Source: Actinophytocola sp049647105 (lineage in GTDB: Bacteria > Actinomycetota > Actinomycetes > Mycobacteriales > Pseudonocardiaceae). From it: a stretch of DNA of 64,000 bases. Positions within the stretch are counted from its first letter, which is position 1. Every line of letters begins with the position of its first letter. The notes below the pieces were generated by a model. The model did no database searches. It had not been told where the DNA came from and was given only the letters and a program-made list of their open reading frames with translations. The stretch spans positions 1-64,000 of the forward strand of contig NZ_JBARWZ010000121.1 in assembly GCF_049647105.1 (NCBI RefSeq), given 5' to 3'. Made by a program: the position numbers and the translations under genes. Shown one piece after another: positions 56,407-64,000 of this stretch.

Positions 56407-59400
56407 CCGAACTCGACAACCTGCCACCCGCCCGCAAACGCCAGCTGCTCGCCGAGGCGCTGCGCCGCCGGTCGGCCGCGCCGCGCGCGTACCCGCTGTC
56501 GTTCGGGCAGCAGCGGCTGTGGTTCCTGGACAAGTTCGCGCCCGGCGAGCCGGTGTACAGCATCCCGCTGGCGTTCCGGTTGCGTGGCCCGCTGGACATC
56601 GACGCGTTGCGGGCGGGCGCCGATGCCGTCGTGGCGCGGCACGCGTCGCTGCGCACCACGTTCCCCGACCAGGGCGGCGAACCCGTGCAGGTCGTCGCGC
56701 CGGCCGGGACCGCGGCGTTCGAGGTCACGCAGGCCACCAACGCGGACGCGTTCGCGCTGGCGGAGGCACAGCGCGGGTTCGACCTCGCGCGGGGCCCGCT
56801 GTTCCGGGTCGCGGTCGGCGTGCTCGGCGCCGACGATCACGTGCTGGTGCTGAACATGCACCACATCATCTCCGACGCGTGGTCGCTTTCGGTGCTGCTC
56901 AACGAGCTGACCACGCTGTACCGGGGCGAGACGCTGCCGGACCTGGCGCTGCAGTACCCGGACTTCACGACGTGGCAACGGGAACGGCAGCGCTCCGACG
57001 CCGCACGCACGCAGCTGGACTACTGGCGCACGCACCTGGACGGCGCGCCGGAGCTGCTGACGCTGCCCACCGACCGGCCGCGCCCCGCGGTCCAGTCCTA
57101 CCGGGGCGCGTTGCGGACGCGCAGGCTGACCCACGAGTTCGGCGCTTCGCTGGAGACCATGGCGCGGGAATGCGGCGGCACGCTGTTCATGGCGTTGCTC
57201 GCCGCGTTCGGCACACAGCTCGGCAGGCTCGCCGGGCAGGACGACGTGGTCATCGGCACACCGGTCGCTGGCCGGTCGGACACCGACGTGGAGCGGATGA
57301 TCGGGTTCTTCGTGAACTCGTTGCCGCTGCGGCTGTCCGTGGCCGGTGACCCGACCTTCGCGGAGCTCGTGGCGCGGGCAAAGGACGTCGCGCTCGGCGG
57401 GCTGTCCAACGCGGAGGTGCCGTTCGAGCGGCTGGTCGAGGCGTTGCAGCCGCAGCGCAGCCTCGGGCACGCGCCGCTGTCGCAGGCACAGCTGATCCTG
57501 CAGAACACGCCGAAGCTGGAGTTCGACCTGCCCGGCGTGACCTGCGACGGACTGCTGCCCGACCCCGGTGTGTCCAAGATGGACATCACGCTGGTGGTCG
57601 AGAAGGTCAGGGACGGACTGCTGGTGTCGGTCGAGTACAACACCGACCTGTTCGATGAACCCACGATCGATCGGTTCATCGACAACCTGGTCGCGACCCT
57701 GTCCTGCGCCATCGCCGACCCGCATCGCCGGATCTCGGCGCTGACGGCGGTGGCAGGCGTCGAACGCTGGCAGGTCGTGCACGGGTACAACAGCACCGAC
57801 GCGGCCCTGCCGGACGCGACGACCGCGCTCGACCTGATCGACTTCACCTCGACCGAGGTCGCGGTGACCGGGCCGGGCGGCTCGCTGACCTACGCGGAAC
57901 TCGGCGCAGGCGTCGAGCGGCTCGCCGGGCGGTTGCGGCAGTGTGGCGTCGCGCCGGAGACGCCGGTCGGGTTGTACCTCGACCGGTCCCCCGCCATGGT
58001 CACCGCGCTGCTCGCGGTGTGGCGGGCCGGTGGCGCGTACGTGCCGCTCGACCCGTCGTGGCCCGCTGAACGCCTCGAGCTGATGCTCGAGGACTCCGGC
58101 ACGCACGTGCTGGTGACGAACCGCGCCGACACGCTCGGCTTTGCCGGGACCGTGGTGCGGACCGATGAACACGGCCCGGCCGTGCAGGCGGGCCCGGCGC
58201 CCGACCTCGCCTACCTGATCTACACCTCGGGTTCGACGGGCAGGCCCAAGGGTGTCGGGGTACCGCACCGCGCGGTGGTGAACCTGCTGTCGTCCTTCGC
58301 GGATCTGCTGGCCATCGGGCCAGGCGACCGGCTGGCGGCGGTCACCACGCTGTCGTTCGACATCTCGGTGCTGGAGCTGCTGGTGCCGCTGGTCTCCGGC
58401 GCGCAGGTGGTGGTGGTCGGGGCGGACGAAGTGGCCGACGGGCCCCGGCTGTCGCAGCGCCTGGTCACCTCGGGTGCGACCGCCATGCAGGCCACGCCCG
58501 CGACGTGGCGGCTCCTCGGTACCGCAGGCGGGGTGCCGCCGTCGGTGCAGGTGCGGATCTGCGGCGGTGAGGCGTTCCCGCCGGACCTCGTGGCGGAACT
58601 GCTCGCGGACGACGCGGTGGTGTGGAACGCGTACGGGCCGACCGAGACGACCGTGTGGTCGGCGGCGGGCATCGTGTCCGCCGAGAACGTCCACATCGGA
58701 CCGCCGATCGCGAACACCCGGTTGTACGTGCTGGATCCGCGAGGTGAGCCGGTGCCGATCGGGGTGGTCGGCGAGCTGCACATCGGCGGACTCGGCGTCA
58801 CTCGCGGCTACCACGGCAGGCCCGCGCTGACGGCCGGGAAGTTCGTGCCGGATCCGTTCGCCGCCACCCCGGGCGCGCGGCTGTACGCGACCGGCGACCT
58901 CGCGCGGTACCGCGCGGACGGGACGCTGGAGTTCCTCGGCCGGGCCGACCACCAGGTGAAGGTGCGCGGGTTCCGCATCGAGCTGGGTGAGATCGAGGCG
59001 GCACTGCTGGCCTGCCATGACGTGCGGGCCGCGGTCGTGACCACGGTCGGCACCGGGCAGGACGTGCGGCTCGTCGCGTACGTCGTCGGGACCGCGGACG
59101 ACGCCCTGCTGCGGCGACGGTTGCCGGAGTACATGGTGCCCGCGCTGGTCGTCTCGCTCGACGAGCTGCCGCTGACCCCGAACGGGAAGGTGGACCGCCA
59201 GGCGCTGCCCGCCCCGGAGTTCACGTCCACGTCGGACTTCGTGGCGCCACGCACGCCGGTCGAGGAGGTGCTGGCCGGGATCTGGTCGGAGGTGCTGGAG
59301 CGGCCGAGGATCGGGGTGCGCGACGACTTCTTCCGCGTCGGCGGGCACTCGCTGCTGGCCGCGAAGGTCCTCGCCAGGGTGCGGGAGGCGTTCGCGATCG

Positions 59401-59570
59401 AGGTGCCGATCCACCGGATGTTCGCCGCGCCGACGGTGTCCGGGCTCGCGGACGTGCTGGCCGACCTGCAGGCCGAACCGGGCCAGGTCGCGACGATCGC
59501 CGCGCTGCGGGTCGAGGTCGCGTCACTGTCCGATGAGGAAGTACGGAAGTTGCTGGGCGATGAGCGATGA
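56403..59570 (+). CDS. NRPS module C-A-PCP (NRPS3)
   Basis: A 1055-residue single module. A TubC-like N-terminal docking segment is suggested by LDNLPPARKRQLLAEALRRR. C domain about 28-440 with HHIISDA at 153-159 (Ala in place of the last Gly of HHxxxDG, a frequent and active variant). A domain about 470-930 (YTSGSTGRPKG at 607, AYGPTETTVWSA, YATGDLARY, NGKVDRQALP). PCP has FFRVGGHSLLA with Ser983. The pocket I read is D-I-L-Q-I-G-A-V-W, very close to the glycine-type code D-I-L-Q-L-G-L-I-W, so a small amino acid is likely. Both ends overlap neighbouring genes by 4 nt. Confidence 0.9.
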   Translation: MTELDNLPPARKRQLLAEALRRRSAAPRAYPLSFGQQRLWFLDKFAPGEPVYSIPLAFRLRGPLDIDALRAGADAVVARHASLRTTFPDQGGEPVQVVAPAGTAAFEVTQATNADAFALAEAQRGFDLARGPLFRVAVGVLGADDHVLVLNMHHIISDAWSLSVLLNELTTLYRGETLPDLALQYPDFTTWQRERQRSDAARTQLDYWRTHLDGAPELLTLPTDRPRPAVQSYRGALRTRRLTHEFGASLETMARECGGTLFMALLAAFGTQLGRLAGQDDVVIGTPVAGRSDTDVERMIGFFVNSLPLRLSVAGDPTFAELVARAKDVALGGLSNAEVPFERLVEALQPQRSLGHAPLSQAQLILQNTPKLEFDLPGVTCDGLLPDPGVSKMDITLVVEKVRDGLLVSVEYNTDLFDEPTIDRFIDNLVATLSCAIADPHRRISALTAVAGVERWQVVHGYNSTDAALPDATTALDLIDFTSTEVAVTGPGGSLTYAELGAGVERLAGRLRQCGVAPETPVGLYLDRSPAMVTALLAVWRAGGAYVPLDPSWPAERLELMLEDSGTHVLVTNRADTLGFAGTVVRTDEHGPAVQAGPAPDLAYLIYTSGSTGRPKGVGVPHRAVVNLLSSFADLLAIGPGDRLAAVTTLSFDISVLELLVPLVSGAQVVVVGADEVADGPRLSQRLVTSGATAMQATPATWRLLGTAGGVPPSVQVRICGGEAFPPDLVAELLADDAVVWNAYGPTETTVWSAAGIVSAENVHIGPPIANTRLYVLDPRGEPVPIGVVGELHIGGLGVTRGYHGRPALTAGKFVPDPFAATPGARLYATGDLARYRADGTLEFLGRADHQVKVRGFRIELGEIEAALLACHDVRAAVVTTVGTGQDVRLVAYVVGTADDALLRRRLPEYMVPALVVSLDELPLTPNGKVDRQALPAPEFTSTSDFVAPRTPVEEVLAGIWSEVLERPRIGVRDDFFRVGGHSLLAAKVLARVREAFAIEVPIHRMFAAPTVSGLADVLADLQAEPGQVATIAALRVEVASLSDEEVRKLLGDER

Positions 59571-60865
59571 ATAAATTCGGGATCATCTGGGCCGGGCAGC
59601 TCGTCTCGGTCATCGGGTCGGCGCTGTCGGCGTTCGTCATCGGTGTGTGGGTGTACCTGGACACCGGGTCGGTCACGCAGTTCGTGCTGATCCAGTTCTG
59701 CGCGGCGGTGCCGGGGATCCTCGTGTCGCCGATCGCCGGGGTGATCACGGACCGGTGGGACCGCAAGCGGATCATGCTCGCCGCCGACCTCGGTGCCGGG
59801 CTCGCCACCGCGATCCTGCTGATGCTGGTCGCCTCGGACGCCCTGACGGTGTGGCCGATCTACCTGACGACCGCGCTGTCGTCGGCGTGCAACTCCTTCC
59901 ACATGGTCGCCTACACCGCGCTCGTCCCGTCGCTCGTGCCGAAGAAGCACCTTGGCCGGGTCAACGGGCTGATGCAGATCACGCAGGGCGTGCAGATCGC
60001 CGCGCCGCTGGTGGCCGGTGCGCTGCTGGGGCTCGTCGGGCTGCGGGGCGTGCTGATCATCGACCTGGTGTCGATGGTCGTCGCCGTCACGACGCTCGCC
60101 GTGACGCAGTTGCCCGCCGACGCGATCCGGCCGGTGCCCAGCGACAAGGCACCCTCGGGGTTCAACGCCGGTCTTCGTTACCTGCGCGGCAAACCCGGGC
60201 TGGTCAACCTCGTGGTGGTGTTCTGCGCGTTCAACTTCCTGTTCGCCATCGCGGGTGGCCTGGTGCAGCCGCTGATCCTGTCGTTCTCCAGCCCGGCGAC
60301 GCTCGGCGTGCTGATGGCGGCGGGCGGCAGCGGGTTGTTCGCCGGCTCGCTCGTGATGGCCGCGTGGGGCGGGCCGAAACGGCGGATCGACGGCGTGTAC
60401 CTGGGGCTGGTGCTCGGCGGGATCTTCCTGGTGCTGCACAGCCTCTACCCGTCGCCGTGGCTGATCGCGATCGCCGCACCGTGTTTCCTGTTCACGCTGC
60501 CGCTCATGAACACCACGTGCATGACCCTCATCCAGACCAAAGTGGACCCCGCGGTGCTCGGCCGGGTCCTCGGCGCGGTCCGCATGCTCGTCACAGCGGC
60601 GACACCGATCGCGTTCCTGCTGATCGGACCGCTGTCCGACGGCGTGTTCGAGCCGCTGATGGCCGACGACGGAGCGCTCGCCGGCTCGTTCGGCGCGGTC
60701 ATCGGCACCGGCGACGGCCGAGGCATCGCCCTGATCTTCCTGGTGGTCGGCGTGCTCATGTTCGCCGTCGCCGCCTATGCGTGGACGCGGCCAAGGCTGC
60801 GCAACATCGATGTCGAGATCCCCGACGCGATCGGGGAACCGGAAAAGGAGCCAGCTCGTGACTGA
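59567..60865 (+). CDS. MFS exporter of the NRPS cluster
   Basis: A 432-residue major facilitator protein with about 12 membrane segments. The ATG at 59567 overlaps the NRPS3 stop (ATGA). Loop 2-3 has the MFS A motif in the form GVITDRWDRKRIMLAADLGAG. SFHMVAYTALVPSLVPKKHLGRVNGLMQITQG is typical of the MFS_3/enterobactin-exporter-like group. It most likely exports the peptide product and confers self-protection. NRPS4 starts inside its end (8-nt overlap). Confidence 0.88.
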   Translation: MNKFGIIWAGQLVSVIGSALSAFVIGVWVYLDTGSVTQFVLIQFCAAVPGILVSPIAGVITDRWDRKRIMLAADLGAGLATAILLMLVASDALTVWPIYLTTALSSACNSFHMVAYTALVPSLVPKKHLGRVNGLMQITQGVQIAAPLVAGALLGLVGLRGVLIIDLVSMVVAVTTLAVTQLPADAIRPVPSDKAPSGFNAGLRYLRGKPGLVNLVVVFCAFNFLFAIAGGLVQPLILSFSSPATLGVLMAAGGSGLFAGSLVMAAWGGPKRRIDGVYLGLVLGGIFLVLHSLYPSPWLIAIAAPCFLFTLPLMNTTCMTLIQTKVDPAVLGRVLGAVRMLVTAATPIAFLLIGPLSDGVFEPLMADDGALAGSFGAVIGTGDGRGIALIFLVVGVLMFAVAAYAWTRPRLRNIDVEIPDAIGEPEKEPARD

Positions 60866-63800
60866 CCGGGACCGCCTTCTGGCCCGCCTGCTCGCCCAGC
60901 GGGGCATCGAGCTGGCCGAGGAGCCACAGATCCCCCGCCGCGACCCCGGCGACACCGTCCCGCTCTCCGGTGCGCAGCGCGGGCTCTGGTTCACCGAGCG
61001 CATGGGGTTGGACCAGGGCGCGTACGTGATGCCGATGGTGCAGCGCCTGACCGGTGACCTGGACGTGTCGGCGCTGCGGAACGCGCTGCGTGCGGTGCTG
61101 GACCGGCACGAGGCGCTGCGCACCTACGTCGTCGACACCGACGGCGTGCCGGAGCAGCGGGTCGCGGCCACACTGTCCGAAGAGGACTACTTCACGCTCG
61201 TCGAGGAGCCAGGCGCGCCGGACGCGCTGCTCATCGCGGCCGTGGACCGGCCATTCGACCTGGACCGGGCGCCGCTGCTGCGGATGCTGCTGATCCGCCA
61301 CTCCCCGCTCGAGCACACGATGCTGCTCGCCGCACACCACATCGTGTGCGACGACACCTCGATCCACCAGCTGTACGCGGAGTTGGTCACGCTCTACGCG
61401 GGCGGCGACCTGCCGCCGCTTGACCTGCACTTCCCGGACTACGTTCGCTGGCAGGAGAACCACCTCGAGGCCGGGGCACGCGAGCAGCAGCTCGAGTACT
61501 GGCGCGACGTGCTGGCCGACGCGCCGCCGGTGCTGAACCTGCCGACCGACCGGCCACGCACCGCGTCCCGAGGGGTCGCGGGCGCGAGCCACGCGTTCGA
61601 GGTGCCGGAGGACCTCGCGGTCCGGTTCACCGGGCTGTGCCGCGAGCACGGCTGTACCACGTTCGCCGGGCTGCTCGCCGCGTTCGGGCTGCTTCTCGGC
61701 CGGTACGCGTCGACAGACGACGTGGTGGTCGGCTCCCCCACCACCCGTCGTCCGTCCCAAGTGGACGGAGTGGTCGGCCTGTTCGTCAACCCGACCGCGC
61801 TGCGTGTCGACCTGTCCGGCACGCCGACCGTGCCGGAGCTGCTGCTGCGGGCGCGGGACGTGGCCGCGGCGGCGCTGAGCAACTCGGACGTGTCGTTCGA
61901 CCAGGTCGCCGCGGCGGTCGCGCCCCGGCGCGATCTGTCGTACCACCCGTTGTTCCAGGTCATGCTGGTGCAGAACCGCGGTGGCGAGCCGGTCGTGTGG
62001 CCCGGGCTCGCCGTCGAGGATGTCGAGGTCGGCCGTGCCACCAGCCGGTTCGATCTGACGCTGCACGTGCGGGAGCGGGCAGGCGCGTGGCCGGTGAACC
62101 TCGACTACAGTGCCGAGCTGTTCGACCACGACACGATGACCCGGCTCGGCACGCACTTCGTCGCGATGCTGACGGCGATGGTCGAGCACCCGGACGGCGC
62201 CGTGTCCGCGCTCGATCTGTCCACATCGGACGATCGCGCGCTGCTGTCCCGGCTCAACGAGGCGATGGCGACTTATCCCCTTGTCGACAGCGTCGTGGAC
62301 CTGATCGAGGCGCAGGCGAAGCAGAGCCCGGACGCGACGGCCGTGCTGACGGTGTCGGGTGAGGCCCTGTCCTACCGGGAGCTGGACGAGCGCGCCAACG
62401 CGCTGGCCGCGTCGCTGCGCAAGCAGGGCGTCGGCCAGGAGACACCGGTCGGGTTGCGGCTCAAGGCAGGGCCGCACGCGATCGTCGGGCTGCTCGGCAT
62501 CCTCAAGGCGGGTGGCTACTACGTGCCGCTCGACCCTGGCTGGCCGCCGCTGCGCCTGCGGGGCATCCTCGACGACTGCGGCGCGACCGTCGTGCTGTCC
62601 GAAGAGGACCTGCCGTTCACCGCGACCGCCGCCGAGCCACCGGAAGTGCCCCGGCACGCGGGTCAGCTGGCGTACGCCGTCTACACCTCCGGCTCGACGG
62701 GTGTGCCCAAGGGCGTTGGTGTGCAACACGACTCGCTGCTGAACCTGACGTACGCGTTCATCGAGCGGCACGGGTTCACCGCCGGGCAGAAGCTGCTGAT
62801 GGTGCCGCCGCTGTCGTTCGACGCGTCGGTCGGCGACGTGTTCCCCGCGCTGGCCGTCGGCATGACGCTGGTGCTGCACCCCGAGCCCGCCGCGCTTGGT
62901 GGTGCGGCGCTGCTTCGGCTGTGCACCGAGCACGACATCTCGGCCGTCGACACGGCGGCCGCCCTGTGGCGGCGGTGGGTCGGCGATCTCACCGGTCTCG
63001 ACGAGGCCGCGCAGGACAGCCCGCTGCGGGTGATGATGGTCGGTGGCGAGGCGGTGCCCGCCTCGGCTGCGCGCGAGTGGGCCGCGCTGACCGGTGGCCG
63101 CGTCACCCTGCACAACCACTACGGCCCGACCGAGGGCACGGTGTGCGCCACCACGTTCTCGACCGTCGACGGGTCCGAGACCGACGGCGCGCTGCCGATC
63201 GGGCGGCCGCTGCCGAACGTGCGGACCTACGTGCTGGACGCCGACCTGCGCCCGGCGCCGGTCGGGGTGCCCGGCGAGCTGTACATCGGCGGGGCGGCAC
63301 CCGCCCGCGGTTACCTGTCGTCGCCGGACGCGACCGCGGCCGCGTTCCTGCCCGACCCGTTCACCGAGGGCCGCATGTACCGGACCGGCGACCTGGCCCG
63401 GCTGCGGCCGGACGGCACGCTGGAGTTCCTCGGCCGCGCGGACGAGCAGGTCAAGCTGCGTGGCAACCGGATCGAGCTGGCCGAGGTGCGGGCCGCGCTC
63501 GCCGCGCACCCGCAGTCCGCCGAGGTGGCGGTCGCGGTGCGCGACGACGTGCTCGTCGGCTACCTCGTGCCACGCGCGGGGGCCACGATGCCCGGTCCCG
63601 CCGAGCTGCGTGCGTTCTGCGCGGACCGGCTGCCGGACTACATGCTGCCCACCGCGTTCGTGGTGCTGGATGAGCTTCCGTTGACCCGCAACGGAAAGGT
63701 CGACGTCGGCGCGTTACCCGCGCCGGCGTCGTCGGCCGCCCCGTACGAGGCGCCCCGCACGCCGGTCGAGCGGGTGCTCGCCGAGGTGTGGGCGGAGGTA

Positions 63801-64000
63801 CTCGAGAACCCGGCGGTCGGGCGGCGCAGCAACTTCCTCGCGCTCGGCGGGCACTCGTTGCTCGCGCCGACGGTCCTCGCGAAGGTGCGGTCGCTGCTCG
63901 GGGTGACGCTGCCGCTGCGCGCGGTCTTCGCCACCAACGACCTCGCTGAGCTGGCCGAGGTGGTCGAGCAGGCACGGGTGAGCGACGGCGAGTTCGCGAA
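60858..64000 (+). CDS. NRPS module C-A-PCP (NRPS4, partial at window edge)
   Basis: Only the first 1047 residues are present; the frame is still open at the edge. The GTG at 60858 has AAAAGGAG at 60843-60850. C domain about 35-450: the active-site motif reads HHIVCDD (160-166), with Asp replacing the usual Gly of HHxxxDG. A domain about 470-930 (VYTSGSTGVPKG at 608-619, HYGPTEGTVCAT, YRTGDLARL, LTRNGKVDVGALP). PCP has FLALGGHSLLA with Ser1000. The A-pocket I read is D-A-G-D-M-G-H-V-C, which I cannot match. Whether further modules or a thioesterase follow is beyond the window. Confidence 0.88.
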   Translation, partial: MTDRDRLLARLLAQRGIELAEEPQIPRRDPGDTVPLSGAQRGLWFTERMGLDQGAYVMPMVQRLTGDLDVSALRNALRAVLDRHEALRTYVVDTDGVPEQRVAATLSEEDYFTLVEEPGAPDALLIAAVDRPFDLDRAPLLRMLLIRHSPLEHTMLLAAHHIVCDDTSIHQLYAELVTLYAGGDLPPLDLHFPDYVRWQENHLEAGAREQQLEYWRDVLADAPPVLNLPTDRPRTASRGVAGASHAFEVPEDLAVRFTGLCREHGCTTFAGLLAAFGLLLGRYASTDDVVVGSPTTRRPSQVDGVVGLFVNPTALRVDLSGTPTVPELLLRARDVAAAALSNSDVSFDQVAAAVAPRRDLSYHPLFQVMLVQNRGGEPVVWPGLAVEDVEVGRATSRFDLTLHVRERAGAWPVNLDYSAELFDHDTMTRLGTHFVAMLTAMVEHPDGAVSALDLSTSDDRALLSRLNEAMATYPLVDSVVDLIEAQAKQSPDATAVLTVSGEALSYRELDERANALAASLRKQGVGQETPVGLRLKAGPHAIVGLLGILKAGGYYVPLDPGWPPLRLRGILDDCGATVVLSEEDLPFTATAAEPPEVPRHAGQLAYAVYTSGSTGVPKGVGVQHDSLLNLTYAFIERHGFTAGQKLLMVPPLSFDASVGDVFPALAVGMTLVLHPEPAALGGAALLRLCTEHDISAVDTAAALWRRWVGDLTGLDEAAQDSPLRVMMVGGEAVPASAAREWAALTGGRVTLHNHYGPTEGTVCATTFSTVDGSETDGALPIGRPLPNVRTYVLDADLRPAPVGVPGELYIGGAAPARGYLSSPDATAAAFLPDPFTEGRMYRTGDLARLRPDGTLEFLGRADEQVKLRGNRIELAEVRAALAAHPQSAEVAVAVRDDVLVGYLVPRAGATMPGPAELRAFCADRLPDYMLPTAFVVLDELPLTRNGKVDVGALPAPASSAAPYEAPRTPVERVLAEVWAEVLENPAVGRRSNFLALGGHSLLAPTVLAKVRSLLGVTLPLRAVFATNDLAELAEVVEQARVSDGEFA

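Noticed and set aside
51327..63509. Very long minus-strand open frames opposite NRPS2 to NRPS4
   Set aside because: Same shadow effect; products are repetitive RRGG/VRHQ-rich sequence and the opposite strand has unambiguous NRPS, KMO and MFS motifs.
1..64000. CRISPR arrays, rRNA genes or intact insertion sequences
   Set aside because: No regularly spaced direct repeats, no rRNA-like sequence and no DDE or IS200-type transposase frame were seen.

Overview
The window is high-GC, GC3-rich DNA from a filamentous actinomycete, most likely of the Pseudonocardiales (Amycolatopsis, Lentzea or Saccharothrix type). This rests on general sequence character and on actinobacterial gene sets: Glp/GlpR divisome genes beside galU and tRNA-Ala, an MprA-MprB-PepD stress operon, a DUF222/HNH (13E12-type) gene, an Eis-type acetyltransferase and a monomodular NRPS cluster. 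No database search was possible; names come from motifs and neighbourhood.

Region A (1 to about 10.95 kb) is the right-hand part of an integrated conjugative element. On the minus strand it carries a TrbL-like membrane protein (cut by the window edge), a small VirB2/TrbC-like membrane protein and an unknown protein. On the plus strand it carries two degenerate DNA-methyltransferase-like genes, an orphan serine-recombinase DNA-binding domain and a C5-cytosine methyltransferase that seems to contain a second overlapping coding frame. An HTH regulator, a small conserved protein, a broken resolvase copy and a full-length large serine recombinase follow. The recombinase frame runs through the junction into host DNA and across tRNA-Ala(CGC) in antisense, so the right attachment junction probably lies just left of the tRNA terminator.

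Region B (11.0 to 45.1 kb) is chromosomal. It holds glpR, a GNAT gene, glp and galU, then 5-FCL, fmdB, a SAF-domain gene, mscL, mogA and a two-component system. These are followed by a ThDP enzyme, mprA-mprB-pepD, an eis-like gene, beta-oxidation and EthD genes, an orphan LuxR response regulator, a NatAB-like ABC exporter and an ArsR-SRPBCC-NTF2-VOC operon. AraC/NmrA, tRNA-Arg(CCT), a pRiA4b ORF-3 protein, the DUF222/HNH gene, mug, LysR/DJ-1, a decayed ubiB and an anti-sigma-antagonist/anti-sigma pair complete the region. It contains decay marks (ubiB, a frameshifted SRPBCC gene, a start-less ORF at 39.9 kb) and a short repeat block at 28.6 kb with two PafBC-type DNA-damage promoter motifs.

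Region C (45.3 kb to the end) is a nonribosomal peptide cluster in one tightly overlapping plus-strand run: mbtH, NRPS1, NRPS2, a kynurenine 3-monooxygenase homologue, a DUF6875-like protein, NRPS3, an MFS exporter and NRPS4, which leaves the window. Each NRPS is a single C-A-PCP module. The standout is NRPS1, whose C-A-PCP module is followed in the same 1866-residue frame by about 810 residues of lantibiotic dehydratase (LanB) N-terminal type, with no elimination domain. That layout resembles the glutamylation subunit of split LanB enzymes or the PEARL aminoacyl-tRNA-dependent ligases. A fusion of tRNA-dependent peptide chemistry to an NRPS module is the most promising candidate for an undescribed system here.
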